A stretch of DNA of 64,000 nt from Streptomyces sp. ITFR-16. Lineage in GTDB: Bacteria > Actinomycetota > Actinomycetes > Streptomycetales > Streptomycetaceae. Position 1 is the stretch's first letter. Every line of letters begins with the position of its first letter. The notes under the pieces are model-generated. The model worked only from the letters and a program-made list of their open reading frames with translations, searched no databases and was not told the origin of the DNA. The stretch is taken from the NCBI RefSeq assembly GCF_031844705.1, contig NZ_CP134609.1, positions 7,378,001 to 7,442,000 on the forward strand, read 5' to 3'. Position numbers and translations under genes: made by a program. Positions 57,042 to 64,000 of the stretch are shown here, one piece after another.

Positions 57042-57773
57042 ATGGAAAGCACGGGTACGGTGCTGCGCGAACTGCGCGGGGCGCAGAAGTCGGCCAAAGG
57101 GGTCTCGCTCTATTCGCGGTACGTGAACCGGCCGGCCGGGCGGATCTTCGCAGCCCTGGCGTTCCGGCTCGGCATGACGCCCAATCAGGTCACCCTGGTG
57201 AGCGCGGCGTTCACCTTCGCGGCCCTTGCCGCCGTGGCCCTGGTCCGGCCCGGCTGGGGGCTCGCCGTCCTGGTCTACCTGGGGCTCGCCGTCGGCTTCG
57301 CCCTCGACTCCGCCGACGGTCAGCTCGCCCGGCTGACCGGGCGCGGCGGCCCCGACGGCGAATGGCTGGACCACGTCGTGGACTGCGCCAAGATGATCCT
57401 CGTCCACACCGTCGTACTGATCTCGTTCCACCGCTTCTTCGCCCTGCCGGCCGAGGGCTGGCTGCTTCTGCCGCTCGGCTTCCTGTTCGTCGCCGTGCTG
57501 ACCTTCTGCGCCGGGCTGCTGCGCGAACAGCTCGGCAAGGCGGCGGCCCGCGGCGCGCCGACGGGCCCGGCCGGTCCGCCGCAGGTCTCCCGGCTGCGCG
57601 CCGCGGTCCTGCTGCCCGCCGACTACGGGGTCTTCTGCCTGGTGTTCCTGCTGCTCGGCGACGAGACGGCGTTCCGTACCGGCTATGCCGTGCTCGCCGC
57701 CGTGCACACGGTGTTCCTCGCGCTGTTCCTCGGCAAGTGGTTCAGGGAGCTGAGAGCGCTCCGGGCAGGCTGA
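57042..57773 (+). CDS. CDP-alcohol phosphatidyltransferase family enzyme
   Basis: The 243-residue membrane protein has the family signature D-G-x2-A-R-x8-G-x3-D-x3-D as D-G-Q-L-A-R (near 91-96), G-E-W-L-D and H-V-V-D. About six hydrophobic helices follow. It transfers a phospho-alcohol from a CDP-alcohol to an acceptor alcohol. The convergent gene encodes a cytidylyltransferase that could make the CDP-activated donor, so both probably serve a phospho-polyol or glycerophosphate-bearing surface polymer or lipid. The exact acceptor is unknown. Confidence 0.87.
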   Translation: MESTGTVLRELRGAQKSAKGVSLYSRYVNRPAGRIFAALAFRLGMTPNQVTLVSAAFTFAALAAVALVRPGWGLAVLVYLGLAVGFALDSADGQLARLTGRGGPDGEWLDHVVDCAKMILVHTVVLISFHRFFALPAEGWLLLPLGFLFVAVLTFCAGLLREQLGKAAARGAPTGPAGPPQVSRLRAAVLLPADYGVFCLVFLLLGDETAFRTGYAVLAAVHTVFLALFLGKWFRELRALRAG

Positions 57774-58188
57774 CCAGCGTGTCCAGCACCCGGCGAAGCT
57801 GGGTGCTGGACGTGTGCACGGTGTACGGGAAGTAGACGACCTCCACGCCGACCTCGGCGAAGTCCCGTTCGAGGCGCCTGCCCTTGTCCGTGTCCCGCCA
57901 GTCGTCTCCCTTGAAGATGACGTCGAACCTGACCTGCTGCCAGGTCTCGACCTTGTCCGGCACGGTCTCGACGAAGGCGGCGTCCACGTATCGCACGCTG
58001 CGAACGATCTCCAGCCGCTCCGGCAGCGGGATGACCGGCCTGTGCCCCTTGGCGAGGGTGGCCATCTCGTCCGAGACGACCCCCGCGACCAGGTAGTCGC
58101 ACTGACTGCGGGCGTGTCGCAGGATGTTGAGGTGACCCACGTGGAACAGGTCGTAGACTCCCGGCGCGTAGCCGACTCTGTGCACCAT
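57742..58188 (-). CDS. Cytidylyltransferase-like protein (glycerol-3-phosphate cytidylyltransferase, TagD type)
   Basis: The 148-residue protein opens G-Y-A-P-G-V-Y-D-L-F-H-V-G-H-L-N, with the HxGH nucleotidyltransferase motif at about residues 16-19. R-L-E-I-V-R-S-V-R-Y-V-D near 58-69 and K-G-D-D-W near 93-97 are typical of TagD/RfaE-like enzymes. The closing R-Y-x-x-T-x-x-x-S-T-T motif is altered to Y-T-V-H-T-S-S-T-Q-L. It would activate a polyol phosphate with CTP. It overlaps the end of the CDP-alcohol transferase gene by 32 bp tail to tail. The 211 bp to the next gene (58189-58399) hold the divergent promoters; no clear boxes are seen. Confidence 0.85.
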   Translation of the reverse strand: MVHRVGYAPGVYDLFHVGHLNILRHARSQCDYLVAGVVSDEMATLAKGHRPVIPLPERLEIVRSVRYVDAAFVETVPDKVETWQQVRFDVIFKGDDWRDTDKGRRLERDFAEVGVEVVYFPYTVHTSSTQLRRVLDTLVSLPGALSAP

Positions 58189-58399
58189 CCGTTCTCTCCC
58201 CCCACGGCGAACGTGTCGCCCGTCCCGCCCGGAGGTATCCGGACATGGCGTCCGGTCCGGTGGGATATCGGTATCGGTGTTGATGGTGCAACGACCTTAC
58301 TGTGAAGACCACTTGCGCATCTCGTGAACGGATAAGCTCACTTTTGGGGCCGTTCCTTGGGGGGAACACAGGAGGCTCCGGGGGAAAGGCGGACGTCCG

Positions 58400-59662
58400 A
58401 TGCCGGACGAAGAGCACCACAAGCCGTTCGAGCACCGCCGCCTGCTGGTGGTCTCGACGAACTACGCGCCGGAGCTGACCGGCATCGGGCCCTACGCGGC
58501 CCAGCTCGCCGAGCACTGGGCCGCGTCCGGCGCCGAGACCCATGTGCTGACCGGCATGCCGCACTACCCGTCCTGGCGGACCGACCCGGCGTACCGGGGC
58601 GTGTGGCGGGCCGAGGAGCGGCGCGCGGGCGTCACGGTCCACCGGCGACGCCACTATGTGCCGCCCCGTCAGAGCGCCCTGCGCCGCGCCGCGTTCGAGG
58701 CGAGCGTGCTGGCCCACGGACTCGTCACGGCGCCCGCGCTGCGGCCCGACGCGGTGATCTCCCAGATGCCGAGCCTCGCGGGCGGCGTCATCGGCGCCCG
58801 GCTCGCCCGCCGCCACCGCGTTCCGTACATACCCGTCGTCCAGGACCTGATGGGCGCCGCCGCCGCGCAGAGCGGCATCCGGGGCGGCGACCGGGCGGCG
58901 GAGCTCGCCTCCCGGGCCGAGCGGTACGCCCTCGGCGCGGCCGCCCTCGTCGGCGTCATCCACGAGAGCTTCGTCCCCCGGGTCACCGCCTACGGTGTGG
59001 ACCCCGGGCGCATCCGCCTCGTCCCCAACTGGAGCCATGTGCAGCCGCCTTCGGGCGACCGGGCCGCCACCCGGGCGCGGCTCGGCTGGCGCGAGGACAC
59101 CCCCGTGGTGCTGCACTCCGGCAACATGGGGCTCAAGCAGGGCCTTGAGGTCCTCGTCGACGCGGCCCGGCTCGCCCCGGAGATCCGCATCGTGCTGATG
59201 GGCGACGGCAACCAGCGCGACGCCCTGCTGGCCCGCGCGGCCGGGCTGCCCAACCTCGACTTCCTGCCGCCCGCCGGAGCGGAGGAGTTCACCGACATCC
59301 TGGCCGCCGCCGACGTCCTCGCCGTGACCCAGCGCGCGTCCGTCCTCGACATGAGCGTGCCCTCCAAACTCACCTCGTACTTCGTCTCCGGCCGTCCCGT
59401 CGTCGCCTCCGTGGCCGACGGCGGCGGCACCGCCCAGGAGGTCCAGCGCTCCGGAGCCGGACTCCTCGTCGCCCCCGAGGACCCGGCCGCCGTGCTGGGA
59501 GCCGTCCGCAAACTCGTCGAGTCACCCGAAGCGGCCGACGAACTCGGCGCCCACGGGCCGCAGTACGTGGCCCGCCACCTCGGCCGGGAAGCCGGTCTCG
59601 CCCGCTTCGACGCTCTGCTCACCGAGGTCCTCCAGGACGCCCGAGGGAGATCACGCCGATGA
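58400..59662 (+). CDS. Glycosyltransferase family 4 (WcaI/ExoB-like)
   Basis: The 420-residue GT-B enzyme begins with the family's L-L-V-V-S-T-N-Y-A-P-E-L-T-G-I-G-P-Y (about 15-32), the pattern of colanic-acid-type WcaI transferases. The C-terminal domain has V-V-L-H-S-G-N-M-G-L-K-Q-G-L near 235-248 and the E-x7-E-like region P-S-K-L-T-S-Y-F near 325. It probably adds one sugar during repeat-unit assembly at the inner membrane face. Its stop overlaps the next ATG (ATGA), and it heads the rightward polysaccharide operon. Confidence 0.88.
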   Translation: MPDEEHHKPFEHRRLLVVSTNYAPELTGIGPYAAQLAEHWAASGAETHVLTGMPHYPSWRTDPAYRGVWRAEERRAGVTVHRRRHYVPPRQSALRRAAFEASVLAHGLVTAPALRPDAVISQMPSLAGGVIGARLARRHRVPYIPVVQDLMGAAAAQSGIRGGDRAAELASRAERYALGAAALVGVIHESFVPRVTAYGVDPGRIRLVPNWSHVQPPSGDRAATRARLGWREDTPVVLHSGNMGLKQGLEVLVDAARLAPEIRIVLMGDGNQRDALLARAAGLPNLDFLPPAGAEEFTDILAAADVLAVTQRASVLDMSVPSKLTSYFVSGRPVVASVADGGGTAQEVQRSGAGLLVAPEDPAAVLGAVRKLVESPEAADELGAHGPQYVARHLGREAGLARFDALLTEVLQDARGRSRR

Positions 59663-61392
59663 CCCACACCGTCCGCGCGCCGGAGGACCAGGACGAGCCG
59701 GCGCTGCTCAGGGACCAGTTCCGCCAGCTCCTGCGCTACCGCGCCCTGCTCGCCTGCGGTGTCGTCCTCGGACTCCTCGGCAGCGGCTGGCTCGCCCTGA
59801 GCGGCGAGGACACCTACAGCTCCACCGGCGAGGTGTCCGTACGCTCCGCCGCCTCGGACCCCTTCGCCGCCGGCGCCTCCGCCGACAAGGGCATCAACAT
59901 CGGCTCCGAACGCCAGACCGCCGTCAGCGACGCCGTGGGCACCGTGGCCGCCGGCACCCTCACCAAACAGGGCGACACCGTCGAGGTGGGCAAGCTGCTC
60001 TCCGGACTCCAGGTCACCAACCCGCCCAACACCCTCGTCCTCAGGTTCTCCTACACCGGCCGCACCCCGGAACAGGCCAGGGCCAGGGCACAGGCGCTCG
60101 CCGAGGCCTATCTGGAGATCCGCAGGGAGCGCACCGAGGACAGCATCGACAACATGGTCGACGGCTACCGCGCCCAGCTGAAACCGCTCACCGAACAGCG
60201 CGACCGTCTCGCCGAGCAGGAGACCGGGACCGTCGGCGACGACGTCACCAGCGCCCGCGCCAACCTCATCGTCTCCATCTCCGCGCTCAGCCAGAAGATC
60301 TCGGAGCTGCGCGCCCTCGACACCACCCCCGGCTATCTGAACAAGAAGCCCGTCGCCCCGGTGAAGCCCACCGGCGCAGGACTGCCCCTGCTGCTCGGGC
60401 TCGGCGGCGTCGTCGGCCTCGCGCTCGGCCTGCTGCTGTCCTGGGTGCGCCTCGTCTTCGATCCCGCCGTCCGCTCCACCCGGGAACTCGTCCGCTCGCT
60501 CGGCGCCCCCCTGCTCGGCACGCTGCCCAGGGAACGGGCGGCGGCCGGACCGCTGCTCGCCATCGGGCGCGCCGGCAGCCGACTGGCCGAGGAGTACCGG
60601 GCGGTGGCCTTCCGGCTCGCGTACGACCCCTCGTTCGCCGAGCGCCGCCGGCTCCTGGTCACGGCGCCCCGGGGCGACAACGACATGGCCACCGCCGCCG
60701 CCGTCAACCTCGCGGCGGCCTTCGCCGAGATGGGCCGCGACGTCCTGCTGGTCGAGGCCGACCTGCGGACCCCGCGCCTGGCCGGGGACCTCGGCACCGC
60801 CGCCCCGGGCGGCCGACCCCGCTGGGCCGCCGGCCGCGACGACCGGAACTGGCCCTCGGACAGCCGCACCAACGTGGACGTGCCGGGCTCCGGCGCTTTC
60901 ACCCTCGTCGCCGGCCGCCGGATGGACAACGTGCCGCGCGCGCTGACCTCCGCACCCGTCGGCCGCATCCTCGCCGAGGGCGGCCGGCCGGGAGCCGTCG
61001 TCATCGTGCTGGCGCCGCCCGTCCTCGCGTACGCCGACGCCGTCGCGCTCATCGACCGGGTGGAGGGCGTGGTGGTCGTCTGCGACCCGCGCGAGGTCCA
61101 CCGCAGCGACCTGGAGCGGATCCGCGAGATCATCGGCGCCGCGGGCGGCACCGTACTCGGCACCCTGCTGCACCCCGGCTACGGACGCCTGGAGCGCCGG
61201 GCCCGCCGCAAGGCCGCCGCCCGGCGCGCCCGGCAGGCGGAGCGGGCCCACGAAGGACCGGACCCGCGCGGTGAGGCCGACGGGCCCGACCGGCCCGGCT
61301 CCGACGGCCGCACCGGCGACCCCACCGAAACACTCGGCCTGCGCACCCTGGACGGCGGCAGCGGCCACAGCAGCACCGCGGGACGCAGATGA
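59659..61392 (+). CDS. Wzz-type chain-length protein fused to a degenerate tyrosine-kinase-like domain
   Basis: The 577-residue protein has an N-terminal membrane helix (about 35-53), an outer Wzz domain with helical region (about 60-230), a second helix (P-L-L-L-G-L-G-G-V-V-G-L-A-L-G-L-L-L near 244-261), then a cytosolic BY-kinase-like domain. E-E-Y-R-A-V-A-F near 315 is the usual lead-in. The Walker A position reads A-P-R-G-D-N-D-M-A-T instead of GPGEGKST, without the lysine. The Walker A' L-L-V-E-A-D-L-R-T-P-R-L is kept. The tail has no tyrosine cluster. It probably controls polymer length without kinase activity. It overlaps both neighbours by ATGA. Confidence 0.85.
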   Translation: MTHTVRAPEDQDEPALLRDQFRQLLRYRALLACGVVLGLLGSGWLALSGEDTYSSTGEVSVRSAASDPFAAGASADKGINIGSERQTAVSDAVGTVAAGTLTKQGDTVEVGKLLSGLQVTNPPNTLVLRFSYTGRTPEQARARAQALAEAYLEIRRERTEDSIDNMVDGYRAQLKPLTEQRDRLAEQETGTVGDDVTSARANLIVSISALSQKISELRALDTTPGYLNKKPVAPVKPTGAGLPLLLGLGGVVGLALGLLLSWVRLVFDPAVRSTRELVRSLGAPLLGTLPRERAAAGPLLAIGRAGSRLAEEYRAVAFRLAYDPSFAERRRLLVTAPRGDNDMATAAAVNLAAAFAEMGRDVLLVEADLRTPRLAGDLGTAAPGGRPRWAAGRDDRNWPSDSRTNVDVPGSGAFTLVAGRRMDNVPRALTSAPVGRILAEGGRPGAVVIVLAPPVLAYADAVALIDRVEGVVVVCDPREVHRSDLERIREIIGAAGGTVLGTLLHPGYGRLERRARRKAAARRARQAERAHEGPDPRGEADGPDRPGSDGRTGDPTETLGLRTLDGGSGHSSTAGRR

Positions 61393-62633
61393 AGGCCCGC
61401 ACCGCGATCGTCTGCTCGGTCGCGGACCAGGGCGTTGCGGCCCTCACCAACATCCTGGTGCTGGTGGTGGCCGCCCGGCTCTCCACCGTCGCCGACTTCG
61501 CCCGCTTCTCCGCCGTCTACCTCGTGTTCACCGTGCTGCTCGGCGTGTCCGGCGCCTACACCGGCCAGCCCCTGGTGCTCCGCCGGGGCACCGGCGACGA
61601 CACCCGGGGCGCCTGCCGGTCCGCGCTCGCCTTCACCCTGCTCGTCTCGGCCGTCGCCGGCGGACTGCTCGCCGCCGTCTGCGCCCCGCTGGCGGGGGAC
61701 ACCGCGCGGGCCCTGATGATGCTGGGAATCGTGCTGCCGGCCGTCCTCGGACAGGACACCGCCCGCTACGCCTTCGCCACGCTCCAGGCGCAGCATCTGG
61801 CCCTGGTCTCGGACCTGCTCCGGCTGGCCGGTGTCCTCGGGGCGCTGGCCGTACAGCCGCACGGCACACCGGCCGCCCGGCTCGTCGCCGTCTGGGGCCT
61901 GTCCGCGCTGCCGGCGCTCCTGCTCTCCGCCGTCGTGCTGCACCGCAGGACCGCGGGCACCCCCCTGGTCCTGCGTCCGCTGGTGCGCAAGGGCCACATC
62001 GGACGGCGGTTCGTCGTCGAGTTCGGCGTGGGCAACGCGACCAGCCAGCTCTCCGTGCTCGGGCTCGGCGCGGTCGGCAACCCCCTCGTCGTCGGTGCCC
62101 TGCGCGGTGCGACCACGCTCTTCGGCCCGCTGAACGTGCTGTTCACCTCGGCCACCGGCTTCGGCCCGCCACTGCTGGGGCGGCTCGCCACCGACCGGCT
62201 CAGGGTGCGGGCCACCGCCGCGCTCGCCGCGCTCCTCGCGCTGACGGCGGCGGGCTGGGCCACGGTCCTCGCGCTGCTGCCCGGCCCGGTCGGCCGCCAT
62301 CTGCTCGGCGACACCTGGCCCACGGCCTCGGCCCTGCTCCCGGCGACCGGCAGCCAGTACGCCGCCATGGCCGTCGGCACCTGCGGACTGCTGGCGCTGC
62401 GGCTCCTGGACCCCCGCACCACCCTCTCCATCCAGGTGGTCTTCTCGCTGGCCGCGGTCGCCTTCCTCGCCGGCGGCTACGCGCTGGGCGGAGTGATGGG
62501 CGCGGCCTGGGGCCTGTGCCTGGGGTCCGTCTGCAAGGCGGTCGCCACCTGGACCCGGGTGGCACGGCTGGCCCGCGCCGGAGCGCCGGTGCCCGCGGTG
62601 GTCAGCGCGGACGCCGTGCGCTCCGGTCCCTGA
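61389..62633 (+). CDS. Polysaccharide flippase-like membrane protein (Wzx/MOP superfamily)
   Basis: The 414-residue protein has about 11-12 hydrophobic helices with few charged residues between, as in MOP-superfamily exporters. The opening C-S-V-A-D-Q-G-V-A-A-L-T-N-I-L-V-L and the middle F-G-V-G-N-A-T-S-Q-L repeat a typical half-domain start. It would flip lipid-linked repeat units across the membrane. It overlaps the Wzz gene by ATGA, so three genes form one operon. The tail overlaps the opposing gene by 32 bp. Confidence 0.82.
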   Translation: MKARTAIVCSVADQGVAALTNILVLVVAARLSTVADFARFSAVYLVFTVLLGVSGAYTGQPLVLRRGTGDDTRGACRSALAFTLLVSAVAGGLLAAVCAPLAGDTARALMMLGIVLPAVLGQDTARYAFATLQAQHLALVSDLLRLAGVLGALAVQPHGTPAARLVAVWGLSALPALLLSAVVLHRRTAGTPLVLRPLVRKGHIGRRFVVEFGVGNATSQLSVLGLGAVGNPLVVGALRGATTLFGPLNVLFTSATGFGPPLLGRLATDRLRVRATAALAALLALTAAGWATVLALLPGPVGRHLLGDTWPTASALLPATGSQYAAMAVGTCGLLALRLLDPRTTLSIQVVFSLAAVAFLAGGYALGGVMGAAWGLCLGSVCKAVATWTRVARLARAGAPVPAVVSADAVRSGP

Positions 62634-64000
62634 AGCTTGTGATCAGGGCCAGGCACAGCGCCGCGATGGCCAGTTTCCCGACCGCCTGGAGCAGCGGGCC
62701 GCGCAACAGGATGAAGGTGTATCCCGCGATCAGGGGCGCCGCGATGGCCAGCACACTGCCCGGCCCGGGCCCGTCCCGCGAGACCGCGCGCGCGTAACGG
62801 CGGTCGGTGCGCGCGGCCGCGTAGCCGATCAGCGCCAGGCCCCCGATCATGCCCGGCGCCCCGAAGTCCACCCAGAGCTCGGTCCACAGCGGGGCCGAGA
62901 GGTTGGTCATGTTCATCCCCATCCACTGGCCGACGCGCACCCCGGTGTCCTCCGGCTTGCCGCTCCATACCGACCGGGGTACGAAGAAGAAGGCGGAGCC
63001 CGCCAGCTGGCGGCCGTAGGTGTGACCGCGGGTGTCGACCCAGGAGATGGTGTTGGCGAACATGACCGTCTGGTCGTAGTCCTTGGTGGCCAGCGGCTCG
63101 AACACCGAGGACGACTGCACCGGCCGGTACCCGGAGTCGTCGTAGCGGAAGCGGTCCGCGTACGGGAACAGCACCAGAGCGCCGATCACCCCCATGGCCA
63201 GCACCGAGCGGTACATGGCCGCGCTGCTCGGGAACGCCGTGAACAGCAGGGACACCAGAACCGTCAGGAACCAGTAACGGGCGTTCGAGATCGGGTTGTT
63301 GACGATCAGGTTCACCACGGCCAGTGCCGACCAGACCAGCACCGTGGACGGGGAGCGCCGCGCCCGGCGCGAGGTCACCAGCCGGCGGGTGCAGAACAGC
63401 AGGGCCAGCAGCGCCGGCACCGTACCGAACCCCTTCAGGAACGCCGAGCCCACGTTGGACTCGCCGGAGGCGACCCCGCTCTCCGCGACCGAGGCGCTGA
63501 TTTCCTGCCTGCTGGAGAAGAACACGGCGGGTCCGCCGAGCTTCAGCACGTAGTACCCGCTCGCCGCGAACGCCAGCAGGACCAGCAGCCGCAGTCTGAC
63601 CCGGTGAGCGGTGGCGGATCCGCCGCTTCCGCCACGGGCCGGGGAGCGCCGCCGCACCGGACGCCGGGACGCCAGCAGCGCTCCCAGGTCGAAGGCGGCA
63701 CACCCCACCAGGATCAGGGCGATGGCCGTCACCAGGTCGGCGCGCGGCCCGACCACCGGCGTCGGCGTCTGCCCGATGACGGCCTGCGCGAACGGCGCCA
63801 CCCCCATCGCGATGTACACGAACATCCAGAAGACGCCCTGCAGCAGCCGTCGCCGGGTGGACAGGATCATCGTCGCGAGCCGGGCCCCCGCGTAACAGGT
63901 CAGCACGAGCTGCAACCAGTACGCGTTGTCCCGGGCGCCGGTGCCGGGCTGGGCGGCGATCAGGGCGGGCAGGAAGCAGACCAGGCCCAGGATGAGCGGT
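62602..64000 (-). CDS. O-antigen polymerase-like membrane protein (Wzy type), partial
   Basis: The frame is open from the right edge (P-L-I-L-G-L-V-C-F-L-P-A-L-I near 63960-63999), so the start lies outside the window. At least 465 residues remain, with about ten or more hydrophobic helices and one large outer loop between about 62960 and 63170. That topology fits oligosaccharide-repeat polymerases. The sequence is poorly conserved in this family, so the role rests mostly on topology and its place beside Wzz- and Wzx-like genes. A TTG at 63915 could be mistaken for the start, but the coding signal runs past it. Confidence 0.75.
   Translation of the reverse strand, partial: PLILGLVCFLPALIAAQPGTGARDNAYWLQLVLTCYAGARLATMILSTRRRLLQGVFWMFVYIAMGVAPFAQAVIGQTPTPVVGPRADLVTAIALILVGCAAFDLGALLASRRPVRRRSPARGGSGGSATAHRVRLRLLVLLAFAASGYYVLKLGGPAVFFSSRQEISASVAESGVASGESNVGSAFLKGFGTVPALLALLFCTRRLVTSRRARRSPSTVLVWSALAVVNLIVNNPISNARYWFLTVLVSLLFTAFPSSAAMYRSVLAMGVIGALVLFPYADRFRYDDSGYRPVQSSSVFEPLATKDYDQTVMFANTISWVDTRGHTYGRQLAGSAFFFVPRSVWSGKPEDTGVRVGQWMGMNMTNLSAPLWTELWVDFGAPGMIGGLALIGYAAARTDRRYARAVSRDGPGPGSVLAIAAPLIAGYTFILLRGPLLQAVGKLAIAALCLALITSFRDRSARRPR

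Overview
The window is very GC-rich (roughly 73% by eye) with actinobacterial gene structure: frequent GTG and TTG starts, ATGA/GTGA stop-start overlaps, a DmdR/IdeR-type iron-box regulon and a near-complete coelichelin cluster. It reads as a piece of a Streptomyces chromosome. I see no rRNA, tRNA, insertion sequence, phage gene or CRISPR array.

Region 1 (1-7.4 kb) is a compact RiPP-like locus. An 85-residue precursor carries three repeats, each with an identical W-C-G-V-H-Q block. It is followed on the same strand by a radical SAM/SPASM enzyme, an MFS exporter, a prolyl oligopeptidase and a glycosyltransferase that runs off the left edge. A cytochrome P450 is divergent. Each repeat begins directly after a proline, which fits cutting by the clustered prolyl peptidase. 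A strong hairpin lies between precursor and enzyme genes. I do not recognise this combination as a characterised RiPP class; it is the best candidate here for an undescribed system.

Region 2 (7.4-9.2 kb) holds two small unknown genes and a PP2C/SpoIIE-type phosphatase.

Region 3 (9.3-33.6 kb) is a coelichelin siderophore cluster, cchA-cchK: formyltransferase, ornithine N5-hydroxylase, ferri-siderophore uptake (two permeases, ATPase, lipoprotein), two ABC exporter half-transporters, a three-module NRPS, an esterase and an MbtH protein. The adenylation codes read from the sequence are DINYWGGIGK, DFWNIGMVHK and DMENLGLINK, which I recall as those of CchH for formyl-hydroxyornithine, threonine and hydroxyornithine. 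Iron boxes precede cchA/B, cchF, cchH and cchJ/K. Next door are an ArgA-like acetyltransferase and an ArgB-like acetylglutamate kinase. The kinase has an iron box touching its start codon and lacks the usual N-terminal arginine-sensing extension, so it probably supplies ornithine for the siderophore. The two exporter halves have exactly complementary defects in their ATP-site motifs.

Region 4 (33.7-51.2 kb) is mainly housekeeping and stress genes: pyruvate carboxylase, a FUSC membrane protein, a molybdopterin oxidoreductase, an IclR regulator, a LigC-type DNA ligase, a Ser/Thr kinase, the ohr/ohrR pair, an aldo/keto reductase broken by one in-frame TGA, and a methyltransferase.

Region 5 (51.3-55.7 kb) is an alkylresorcinol-type locus: type III PKS, isoprenylcysteine-methyltransferase-like protein and FAD oxidoreductase in one overlapping operon, a divergent UbiA prenyltransferase, and an SDR.

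Region 6 (56-64 kb) has an RNase HI with a cysteine-rich tail, then a surface-polysaccharide block: CDP-alcohol phosphotransferase, TagD-like cytidylyltransferase, GT4 glycosyltransferase, Wzz-like protein with a degenerate nucleotide site, a flippase, and a polymerase-like membrane protein cut by the right edge.
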